A stretch of 41,158 nucleotides of DNA from Pinguiococcus pyrenoidosus (lineage: Eukaryota; Sar; Pinguiophyceae; Pinguiochrysidales; Pinguiochrysidaceae): contig JAAMXY010000263.1 in NCBI GenBank assembly GCA_019677205.1, forward strand, positions 1 to 41,158, written 5' to 3'. Under the pieces are notes generated by a model. That model saw only the letters and a program-made list of their open reading frames with translations, had not been told where the DNA came from and made no database searches. How positions within the stretch are numbered: the first letter of the stretch is position 1; every line of letters starts with the position of its first letter. Below are positions 9,478 to 18,408 of the stretch, piece by piece. A program made the position numbers and the translations under genes.

Positions 9478-10655
9478 TTCTCTATCTATCTCTTTCTCTT
9501 ACCTAAACCGAATCCAGGAACGCCGTCCACCACCGTGGCTTTTCCGGGCTCGACGAGGCGGCTCTTCCTGATCCGTGGCGCATGGCCGTGGCAGCCAAAG
9601 ATGGCGTTGCATTTGCTACACGTGCAAGAAGGAGAGGTCGAGCGTGAATGAGGTGCCCCACCTTACGAGGAGGGTAAACCATGTCACAGAGCTTACCGAT
9701 CTTGTGGAGGATCGCAGGTCCCTGGGTCAATGCAACAGTCGATCTCTTCGTACGTCACAATTGCAGAAGTGTTGGCTGGCCGCAGAAAGTCCGGAGTATT
9801 GCGCACGCAGAGCATCCGGCGCATCACGGCACTCAACGCCGTGCCTCCGCACTTCGGCATGTGCACAAAATGCGCGCGATACTAGAAGCACATTCCGTCA
9901 CTTCTCTCAAACGGCATTTTCCCAGCGCGAAAAGCAGTCGGCACACCTGATAGGCAAACCCAAGCGTCCATCGCTGGCGCTTATCCAAGGCTCTCGGCGA
10001 CGACACCTGCGACACCGGACAAACGTCCCGAGTCCACACCTGTCCGACGCCAAAGCCAACGCCACGGTTAACTCTCGAGTCCGCTTCGCGACGGTGCCGC
10101 AAGATCGAGCCGGAGGCACCTGGTTGAAGTCATATCCGCACTCGTGCTCACAGCACATTTCGCTGCGGAGCTCATCGCGCGTGCAAAGTCTGAAGTAGAG
10201 GAGCGTTCACCAAGTCGATCGCAAAGAGCTTCCCATCTGCGTTTGCGGAGGTCACCTGTAGTCCCCAAGACTCTTGCAGTACTCGACGGCGCCAGCGTAG
10301 CTCAAATAACCCGAGCAATGCTCCGAGAACTTCTGCCTCTGCTGAAGCGGCGCGCCGGCGCACGACCGCGCGCTCTCTTGACAACAGACCGCCGGAAAGC
10401 GCAGATCCTCGCCGTTGCGCTGCAGCGGAGCGCAGAGATCCTCTGGTCGACTGGAGAGATAACCCTCAAAGGAGTACGTCCTGTGGCCACAAGCGACCGA
10501 AGCGTTCAGGGTTCTTTCGAGTTCGGACGAGAGACTCGCGCGCACTCAACGGACTTTTTGGGACACACGACAGCCACCCAATGCTCGTCCGCATCCTGCG
10601 ACGCCTGCAGCGCCAGGCACGAGAGCAGCACAAAGACCCGGAGACGCGCAGCCAT
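8467..10655 (-). CDS. Secretory-pathway sulfotransferase with N-terminal Cys-rich module
   Basis: A multi-exon gene. Exons read: 10655 to an unresolved first donor; an exon ending at 10256; 10189-10120; 9881-9697; 9615-9503; 9369-9171; about 9128-8852; 8787-8467. The start at 10655 opens a signal peptide (MAARLRVFVLLSCLAL). A Cys-rich module follows, with a CC pair, YAGAVEYC and LCTRDEL. The catalytic part shows both PAPS-binding motifs of the Sulfotransfer_2 type: the 5'-phosphosulfate loop FVHMPKCGGTAL (around 9860) and the 3'-phosphate motif RHPVARVLSAYKY (around 9350). The C-terminal NHLDMILYTYVYKR segment is also typical. It should transfer sulfate from PAPS to a carbohydrate or protein in the Golgi. 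The join of the first two exons is not settled, since a stop blocks direct read-through near 10546. The short intron at about 9129-9170 is also provisional. Confidence 0.8.
9446..9472. repeat. CT microsatellite in sulfotransferase intron
   Basis: A CT run followed by CTAT-type units to about 9490. It lies in intron 9370-9502 of a minus-strand gene, so the transcript carries GA repeats next to the 5' splice site. Confidence 0.92.
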
Positions 10656-11355
10656 CGCACGCGGCGACTTCCGCACAGGCCACAAGCGAGTTTGGCGCCT
10701 TTGGGTCGTTTGGGGCGCAAGTGTGACGGACGGAACGTGGACGCGGCCTGGTGCATGCGGGCGCACGCGGACGGCCGCGGACAGAGGTCAGAGGTTCTTG
10801 CGCCACAGGTCGGAGGTTCGGATCATCTGGAACTACGGGCGGTGCTGACGCCTCACGCGGCATGAGCCTCGCCATCGCAGGCCTTCTTCGGAATAGACGA
10901 GGCGAGGCCGCGAGGCGTGCATGAAGCCTTGAAGTGAAGCTACAACCCTCCCAAAAACTTCGATTCGACGATGGCTTGCTTTGGTAAAACTACAGGAACG
11001 GCCTCGGAAACGCCATGACTAGATCCAAGGGGGTCGGGGTTCTGGAACCCAGGGGATAATCCCCTTGCCGGAACGTTGGAAACGCAGGGCTCCGGCAGAG
11101 TTTCGCTGAGCGGTCGGCCGTGGATTGGCTGCTGCGTTGCCTGACTGAGGTGCAGCCAATCCTCGACAAGTTGCTGCGAATCGACCCGTGCGTAGCACAG
11201 GCCGCGAAAGCCCTCCAGCGGAACTGGCCTGGATCCCGACCCGACCGGAAGCCGAACACCTCGTCTTCTGAAGATCCCCGCAGTGATCCGTTTGGTCAGT
11301 CGCAGTCGCCGCTCCCGCCAGGCCGTCGTCCTCTCGTGTTCCTCGCAAGCCAACC
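10656..11355. promoter_or_regulatory. Divergent promoter with inverted CCAAT pair
   Basis: This 700-base spacer lies between the sulfotransferase and actin-bundler starts. A perfect 10-base inverted repeat, GATTGGCTGC at 11123-11132 and GCAGCCAATC at 11152-11161, presents two oppositely oriented CCAAT boxes 19 bases apart. No other gene is supported, although short open frames exist on both strands. Confidence 0.45.
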
Positions 11356-12326
11356 ATGTCTGCCTTCACTGGGACCAACGAAGAGAAGCTGTCCGCGCTG
11401 AACGGGCTCAAGTACAAGGAGCAGGTAAAGCAGGGCACTGGCTTGGGAAAGGAAAAAGCCCGGGGCCTTTCAGGAACGCTCTCCGTTTGCGAGAGACGCC
11501 CTCTCCTACCAGCAGAGACGAGGCGGACCGCGTGAGAGCCCGATAGGGAGAGCTTTGAGACGTGCTTCTGCGAATCCCCGCGTGGTCGTGATGATGCGCA
11601 CCGCGATGCGATCATCAACCGCAGTGGCGTTTCCGGGGAGGGACTCTAGCGAAACTAATGCGTCGCCGCGTGTTCTGCCCGGATAGGCCATCTGGTTCCT
11701 CAACGCGTACTGGAAGACCGGGCCCTGCTTCGAGAGCAACGAAGAGGAGCGCGAGCACGTGTGGCACGCCTGCAACCTCTGCGTGGAGATCGACTGCAAC
11801 AAGCGTGAGGAAGGTACGGTTTGCGGGTTTCTCTCCCTTGGGCCGCAGTCTCTCCGTCATCTTGTACTTTGCCAGTGTCAGTGCCCGTGTCCGTCCAGCA
11901 TGCATGACGCCTCACCTTCCACCATATCCGAACAGGAAACGAGCTGGATGAGTTTCAGGGACACCGCCTGCTCGAGAAGCTTGGAAACGTTATGACAGTT
12001 CAGGTGCGATTCTTCAAACTGCGACAAGGGAGCCTGGTGAGACTCTTCGACTGAGCTTCATCTCTTCAGGAAATGCGCGCACATCTCCGGGAGATCGACA
12101 TCGACTTCAACCTCAAGGTATGCACGTGGAGACTGCTGGTGCATACTGGGCTACTGCAAGGGCTGACAGCTCCTGCTTCCTTCGCCTCTGCTCGCACGTT
12201 CAGGTGTCGCTCTCCGAATACCTCATCAGCAAGTTCGCGGTGGATTGGACCTACCTGGTGAACGCTTCGCAAGGTGGGATCATGGAGACATCACAGGATT
12301 GCAGTTGACAAGAGGAAGGGGGGGGG

Positions 12327-12391
<65 letters not shown>

Positions 12392-13401
12392 CATATACCT
12401 CACCATCTTCTGAAACGCAGGAGACAACACCGGCGCGGTGCAGAGGGCCTCCGCCGCCCTGGACGCTGCCAAGCTCGCGCTGGACACGTCCGTAAGTACC
12501 GAAGCGAAAGCGGTCGAGGCCCGGCAGGCTGCGGAAGTGGTAAGCTTGTCTCTCCCTCTTTGTTGATGTTCTTCTTGAGCGTTCGGCCCTTTCCCATCCG
12601 AAGTTTCTGAGAGGCTAACGACAACTTGCGCAGGCCAAGGTCCAGGCCGACGACGCTCTCGCGGAGCTTCAGGCGAAGGAGAAGGAGCACGCGGACGCGA
12701 TTGCGGAGAAGGGTGAGAGCTTCACTCACTTTGCCTTCCTTTTGGCGCCAAGCGCGGGTAGAACGCAAACATGCTCACATTGATATGGCCGATAGCTGCG
12801 ATCGCGAGCGACATGAGCCTGGGCGTCGTGAAGCGCAACAAGGCCGCGAACGAGAAGGCGCAGCTGGAGGCGGAGGATCCCATGCCTCTCCGCGTCGCGA
12901 AGATCCACCAGGAGGCCACGACCCGCAAGCTCACGAAGGCGCTCAACAAGGCCGGGCAGGTACCGTCCCGCAGCTGCTCATACATGCCCGAGAGAGCCCC
13001 CCCCCAAAACCACGGCCGAAGTCTCACCATGCCTTCTGCCGATTGCTCTTGTGATGCCCTCAGGCTGAGGCAGCTGCTCACGCGGCGGCGCAGAACGCCC
13101 AGCGCGCCTTCACGGCTGCCGAGCAGGTGCGTCGAACTCTCCCCTGGCTTGGGACTGTCGCAGCAACGATCCGATGTACTAACCCACGGCCTGTGATGCT
13201 GGGTAGGCGCTGAACGATGCCATGCAGTCCGGCGGCTCTGCGGAGGGATCGCTCTGGTGGCTCGACCGCGAGCTGGAGGAGGCGCGCAAGCGCATGCCTC
13301 GACACAAGGTGAAGGCGCTCGAGGCGCGGGTGGCCAAGGAGAAGGAGAACGCCAAGGCCGCCGCCGAGGCAGAGGTCGCTGCGCCTCCTGCTTCTGCGTA
13401 G
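11356..13401 (+). CDS. Calcium-regulated 34-kDa-type actin-bundling protein
   Basis: Ten exons (11356-11424, 11687-11813, 11936-12003, 12070-12117, 12204-12273, 12421-12539, 12634-12712, 12796-12959, 13064-13126, 13207-13401) splice in phase to 333 residues. The order of motifs matches the Dictyostelium 34-kDa actin bundler. AIWFLNAYW lies near the N-terminus, followed by EGNELDEF. An EF-hand loop, DIDFNLKVSLSE, has Asp, Asp, Asn, Ser and Glu at the calcium positions. A Lys/Glu/Ala-rich coiled-coil middle follows, and the C-terminal block SLWWLDRELEEARKR corresponds to the family's IWWMNRDLEEKKKR. It should cross-link actin filaments, with calcium weakening bundling. The coiled coil is longer than in the amoeba protein (295 residues). 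It is the most intron-rich gene in the window; several introns have CTAAC or CTAAT branch motifs. Confidence 0.87.
12318..12388. repeat. Poly-G then GA microsatellite in intron
   Basis: Twelve G residues lead into about 29 GA units within intron 12274-12420 of the actin-bundler gene. The sense transcript carries the purine strand. Confidence 0.95.
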
Positions 13402-13500
13402 ACTTGCCTGGACTGGACCGAACCGGACTGGGACTTGGGCGCAGCGGCGCCAATAGACACCTTACGATGTAGACTTGTTATTATATGAAAAAAACGACGT

Positions 13501-14490
13501 TTACATGACCTGAGCTTCATTGGCATTCTCCTCTCCTCTCACGTAAATGGATGGCGGCTCCGCCTGGAGGGGCTGTCCCGTACGCAGGAACGCCGGGTCG
13601 GGGCATTCCACGATACGAATGCCCACGTAGTAGAAGTGGTCGTCGGTGCTGGTGTGCAAGCACGAGTTGCTACATGTGGGGTCCTCCTCGCCGATCTGGC
13701 ACTCGGCGAAGGTAGCGTCGGGCTTCTCCCAGATCTCGGGCGACGTGTGATAGAAGCCGAAGAACTGCGGCGGACAGTGCGGAACGATGTCTCGGTTGTG
13801 TACGAAGCGGTTCGGGTGGTCCAGGGCCTTGTCTGCGTACGCGGCGTACTCGGCGTTTCCTGTGCGCGGGCTTCCAAAGCTCTCGTGCATGACATGGAAC
13901 CCCCCTGCTTGCAGCTCCAGCGCTGTGAGCAGGGCCAGCGCTCCGCCGAGCGAGTGGCCGGTGACGCGAATGGTGTACGTGCGGTGCTTGCGCTGCAGAG
14001 CGCTCACGGCCTCGTGGACCTCGTCGTACACCGTCTGCATCGCGTGGTAAAAGCCTGCGCACCACAACCCGAATTCATTGAGACAAATGGACACAGAGAC
14101 GAAGAGACATCAAGACAGAGAGACAGCAAGGAACGCAATCGAGCCAAAAACCGCACCTTCGTGTACCATGCAACCTTCGCAGTGTGGATACTCCATCTTC
14201 CGAATGTCCAGGTTGGTGATCCAGTTGGGAGCGCTCGAGGAGCCCCGGAACACCACCATGATGTCCTTGGTCTTGGCATTGTGGCCCACGAAGCCCTCGA
14301 CGTCGTGAAGCGGCTGGAGCAGTACCTTCACCAGCTCGAAGCCTTTGGCGTCGCCCTCCCACTTGACTTTGTCATAGGCGCTGGCGCCACAGTACGCGTA
14401 CGCGGAGAACGCGGCGTCTATCTTGGCGCGCTTCTTGTCAAACGCTAGCACCGAGACCACACATCCTAAGAGTACCCATGCAGAACGCAT
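13501..14490 (-). CDS. Secreted class-3 lipase
   Basis: Two exons (14490-14157 and 14054-13501) with a 102-base intron encode 295 residues. The ATG at 14490 opens a clean signal peptide (MRSAWVLLGCVVSVLAF); an upstream in-frame start lacks this. The alpha/beta-hydrolase core shows the nucleophile elbow GHSLGG (Ser near residue 145), an Asp in HNRDIVPH (near 199) and the catalytic His in FGFYHTSPEIW (near 212). The oxyanion segment VVFRGSSS is also present. Several Cys pairs near the C-terminus fit an extracellular or vacuolar enzyme. It should hydrolyse acylglycerols or galactolipids; the substrate is not readable. Its stop lies 99 bases from that of the converging actin-bundler gene. Confidence 0.9.
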
Positions 14491-15367
14491 CGTGAGCAGG
14501 GGTGCGCCATACACCGCAAACGCAGCGCAATTCTGAAGAGACGGAAGCACGCGGAGAGCAATTCAAGCGAGCAAATTGCGCTTCAAGACCGGGAGCCATT
14601 TGAAAGGCCTGGAGCTTCAGATACCCAGCGTAGCTGAACGGAAAGCCGGGTGGATCAGTGATTGTGAGAAGCAAGGGGATGAAGAGATGAAGAGATGGAA
14701 GAATGGAAGAGGCCAACGATGACATCAGGAACAAAAGCTCCGCTCCAAAGACCTCTTTGGGGAAGTCTCGTATTTTGAAACAAAAAATATCTTTTACAAA
14801 GGGATATTCCTATGGCTGACGGCAACTTCAATTCAATTTCAGCATAAAAATGCATGTATTGATCACGAAGTAAGCGGAAGTAAGTCCGGAAGTAGAAAAT
14901 AAGAGTTTATAAAATAAATTTCAAATATTAGGGTTCAAAATTCGGGCGCGTGGACCGTTGTGAATCGCTGTCGGCGTTGTGAATCGCTGTCGGAATTCCG
15001 AACACTCCAGGCTATACGTCACGGCGTATCCTTCACTATTGCATTGCCGAGGAACGCAGAAGACGTACCAATTTCAATATTCAAATACGATGCGCTGACA
15101 ATATAGTCGAGTACACCTTGATCGACTCTGCTGCATTTGGGGCCTCAGCGTGTCAACGGAGAAATTTTCAAAAGAATTGAAAATTTGCGTCGCGCCTCCG
15201 GAAGCTATCTACCCTTTTTATCCGCTCATCAAGGGACAGAATCCTTCCCTGTGGAAAGTTTCAAATACGAATGGGGTGCGATGTTTCCGGAAGCGGTCCG
15301 GTGCTGAAGTACAACGCGCCTAAGCCGCGAGTCCCCGCTCCTCACGAGCCACATCGGGGGTAGAAAG
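14491..15367. promoter_or_regulatory. Divergent intergenic region, AT-rich islands
   Basis: The spacer (877 bases) between the lipase (-) and G-gamma (+) starts is the longest divergent gap. Two segments, about 14835-14940 and 15058-15190, are far more AT-rich than the surrounding DNA, with runs such as TTTATAAAATAAATTT. They are probably the core promoters of the two genes. A 19-base tandem duplication lies between them. No gene is seen. Confidence 0.5.
14956..14993. repeat. Perfect 19-bp tandem duplication
   Basis: The unit CGTTGTGAATCGCTGTCGG occurs twice, head to tail, between the two AT-rich islands. Confidence 0.95.
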
Positions 15368-15674
15368 ATGACGGAGACGCAGCTGAAGAAGCTGCAGCTG
15401 GAGAACGCGCGGTTGCAGAGCGAGCTGGAGATGCTCCAGGACGCCAAGACCACCTTGGAGGCCTGCGAGACCTTGGTCCAATACATGCAGGCAAAAGGTG
15501 GGCCCGCCTCCGCTTCAGCAGCGCCGGCCTCTTGGCCGAAGGATTGATGACGGGCGTGCTCACCAATGCGATCGGTTGTGTATCTCACCGTTAGACGAGC
15601 CGCTGCTGCTGCTCAACAACCCGGCCAGTATCTGGCATGCCACCCCCAACACCGTGTGCTGCACTATAAGCTAA
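15368..15674 (+). CDS. Heterotrimeric G-protein gamma subunit
   Basis: Two exons (15368-15497 and 15595-15674), separated by a 97-base GT-AG intron, encode only 69 residues, the usual G-gamma size. The N-terminal half is a charged coiled coil (LKKLQLENARLQSELEML). The GGL signature follows: a Cys-Glu pair in ACETLVQYMQ, then DEPLL (in animal G-gamma CEAHAKEDPLL) and an Asn-Pro motif. The protein ends in CCTIS, a CaaX box preceded by a second Cys, so prenylation and perhaps palmitoylation would anchor it to the plasma membrane. It would form the obligate dimer with a G-beta WD40 subunit, which is not in this window. Splice phase and CaaX ending support each other. The remaining doubt is its brevity. 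Confidence 0.8.
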
Positions 15675-15879
15675 GCCTTGGTTTCCTGTGAGCGGAGATT
15701 GGGCTCTACCGTCCCCCCGAAGACGGACGCACGGGCGAGCGAATCGTGAGCTGCAAGGGGTGCGAATGTATTCAGCAGGGCCAAGTCGAAGCCAATGACA
15801 CCAAGGCGGATTCTCCTCAAGTCTTGAACGAACTAGCCGAAAACCTTCAATCCTGTCGGGCACTCGACCTACGCTTTGC

Positions 15880-18073
15880 TTAGTCAAACGCCGCGTCCTC
15901 CGCGGCGTACGCATCCATGATGCCTACATCCATGGCCGCGTAGAACTCGGCAGTGATCTTCTGCATCGCCTCCTCTGAAACGGGCGCCATGGCCGCCTTG
16001 ATGGCGTCGTCGAGCTCTTCGCGGTCGAGGCCCTTGCCGATGAACACGAGCTTGTTGAGCCGCTCCTCTCCCTCTTGCCAGGGAGTCTTGGCCGGGCCGA
16101 AGTCGATCTGCTCGTGCACGCCTTGGAACACAAACTTGGCGTCGCCCTCGCCCTCGAAGCTCAGCACGCCCTTGGAGCGGTAGATGTTGTCGGCGTGGCG
16201 CCGCAGGATGGTGGCCATGACCATGTTGAACGCTTGCGTGTCCATGTTGCCGGAAAACTTCATGCCGATGCTGCCCACAACGCTGAGGTCGTGGCGCTTC
16301 TTCTTCGTCGGGCGCGCAGCGGCTTCGTCCCCGTTGTGCTCGTGCTCCTCCTTCGCATGCTTATGATCGTCGTGCTTGTCATGGGACTCATGCTCATCAT
16401 GGTGCTCATGCTCATCATGGTGCTCATGCTTGTCATGGTGCTCGTGCTTGTCATGGTGCTCATGCTCATCATGGTGCTCATGCTTGTCGTGGTGCTCATG
16501 CTTGTCATGGTGCTCGTGCTCATCGTGGTGCTCGTGCTTATCATGGTGCTCATGCTTTTCGTGCTCGCCGTGGTCGTGCCCGTGAGAATGATCGTGACCC
16601 CCCTCCTTGCACTCCGAGTCTGTGCACTCCTGAAGAGCAGCCGAGGTTTTTTTGGGGGGATTATGGGGGATTTGGGGGAAGACACGCAGAAGGATGAGCA
16701 GGCACGTCTCTCGTCCAACCACAGCAGCATTCACAAGCGCACCTTGTGGTCATGGCTGTGGGCATGGTCGTGGCCGCCATGCTCATCTGAACCGTGCTCG
16801 TGGCTGTGTTCGTGCTCCTCGGGCAGCTCTTCCTCCAGCAGGTGTGGGTCGATTTCCAAGCTCTTCTCAATGTCGAAAGCGTCCTGCCCCAGGATGCGCC
16901 GGACGTCCACCTTGCTCTGTTGCGTCTCGATCACCTCGGCAAAGCGATTGATCTCCCGAATGCGCTTCTTCACCGCCTTCAGCGCCCGCGGCTCCACCAG
17001 GTCGGTCTTGTTCAGCAGCACCTTGTCCGCGAAGGCCAGCTGCTGCTGCGCCTCGTTGACCGCTCCAGCAGGCTTGACCTCATCAAGATGCTGACGGACG
17101 TGCTTGGCGTCCACGAGGCAAACGACCGAGTCGATGCGGAAGTTCTCGCGGATCAACGGGTCCATGTTCAGCGTGAAGATGATCGGAGCGGGGTCCGCCA
17201 CCCCCGTCGTCTCCAGCAAGATCGCCTGGAAGTCATTCCGGCGAGGCAGGAGGTCCGACAGCGTGCCCACGAGGTCCCCGCGGATGGAGCAGCACAGGCA
17301 ACCGTTGTCCATGACCATGATATCCTACGGGCCCAAGCCACGGGCTTCGTGAGCTTGTGCCCACAACTTTCAAGATCGGAGGGCGGTCGATTCGACTTCA
17401 GCGCTCACCTCTGCGCGTGCGATGTTCTCTCCCACGAGTTTGTCGTCAATGCTGATCTCGCCAAACTCGTTCTCAATCACGCAGATGCGCATTTCTCTGC
17501 GGGACAGCCGAGGAGGGTCAGTGGATCACATTCGAAGGAAGGCACAACTCCCTCAGATCAACTTTTTCAGCCCTCGCGCGCTCTACATCGACTTTGGACA
17601 TCTTTATCGCAGCGATTCCGTGCGTTTCCGGCAGGTTTTGGTGGCGGCCATTCAAACCTTCGGGCGGATACCATCGCTTATCCCTGCGCCCACACTTGTT
17701 CGAGAAGTTTCGCGCGGAACTCCAGACGTCTCTGCGCCTGCCGCCCAAAGAAGCGCCCAACTCCTCTCTCGCACTCGGTGGAAACACAGTGGTACAAAAC
17801 CCAGACATCGCACTCTCCCGAAAGGTCGCAAACCGCGACGCGGAGTTCAGCTGAACTCGCCCGAGTTCCTCACCTCTGCTCCTTCAGAATATAGTTCACG
17901 AGCGTGGTCTTTCCGGCGCCGAGGAAGCCCGTCACCACCGTGATGGGCGTCTTGTTCATGTTGGCGGAGTCCATGGTGCGCAGAGTGTCCGTGTGGACCG
18001 ACGGCGCGCTCTCACGTAAGGGATAAGTCGAGAAGCGCGCTAGTGGTTCGTAGCACGGCACACAACACGGCAT
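15880..18073 (-). CDS. ZNG1: CobW/ZNG1-family zinc-chaperone GTPase with His-rich repeat
   Basis: Four exons (18073-17874, 17496-17409, 17324-16743, 16629-15880) give 539 residues. The GTPase domain begins with the P-loop [22 protein letters not shown] follows, then the metal-binding CxCC motif in [19 protein letters not shown] and the guanine-specificity NKTD. A His/Asp/Glu-rich insert comes next, then the CobW C-terminal domain. Family members load zinc (or another metal) into client enzymes using GTP. The insert contains about ten [12 protein letters not shown] hexapeptides encoded by an 18-base repeat, much longer than usual. The CPELVPI-type peptide with which animal ZNG1 binds methionine aminopeptidase 1 is not seen. 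The stretch before a second Met (MDSANMNK) is Cys/Pro/Arg-containing and might be a targeting extension. Confidence 0.9.
16376..16557 (-). repeat. 18-bp coding repeat encoding HEHHDK/E
   Basis: About ten tandem 18-base units inside exon 4 of the CobW/ZNG1 gene. The sixth residue alternates Lys/Glu in the order K, E, K, K, E, K, K, E, E, K, and the last unit is HESHDK. Synonymous differences (CAT/CAC, GAG/GAA) are few, so the array has probably expanded recently. Confidence 0.95.
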
Positions 18074-18408
18074 GAATTATTGACCCAGATAGATAAGCAT
18101 GACTTTTCTAAATATGTATATTAAAATTAAAAATTTATAATTCAAATCCGAAGTGCTGGGTGAAAGTCGGTGGAGGGAAAGCGAAACTCGATTTCCTTCG
18201 GCGGATTCTGCTTCAAACTGCGAGTTTCAGAGAATTTTCCCGCCAACGCCGATTTGATTTCGATGACCGCAAAAGGGCAGAGGTTTGCGCCTCAAGCGCT
18301 CCCAAAGCGTCTTATGCTGTCCACACCCCAAAGGACTGATCTCGCGCTACGTCGCGAAGGTCCGTAAGAGTGTCGATTCGTGGTACAGAATGTAGCGGGA
18401 GCCCAAAG
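18074..18408. promoter_or_regulatory. Divergent promoter, AT-rich island and E2F-like site
   Basis: This 335-base spacer lies between the ZNG1-like gene (-) and the unknown gene (+). It has an AT-rich island at about 18095-18155 and TTTTCCCGCC at 18235-18244, which fits the E2F consensus TTTSSCGC. Function is inferred from position only. Confidence 0.45.

Noticed and set aside
10546-10875. 109-codon minus-strand frame at the 5' end of the sulfotransferase
   Set aside because: Its peptide is Pro/Ala/Arg-rich without a signal peptide. The frame with ATG at 10655 gives a clean signal sequence.
16376-16557. Regular short repeats considered as a CRISPR-like or minisatellite locus
   Set aside because: The units are 18 bases with no spacers and keep a coding frame within a recognised protein.
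16075-17094. 339-codon plus-strand frame with a long Leu/Met/Val-rich repeat resembling membrane helices
   Set aside because: It is the antisense of the His-rich repeat of the CobW/ZNG1 gene; His/Asp/Glu codons read backwards give Met/Leu/Val.
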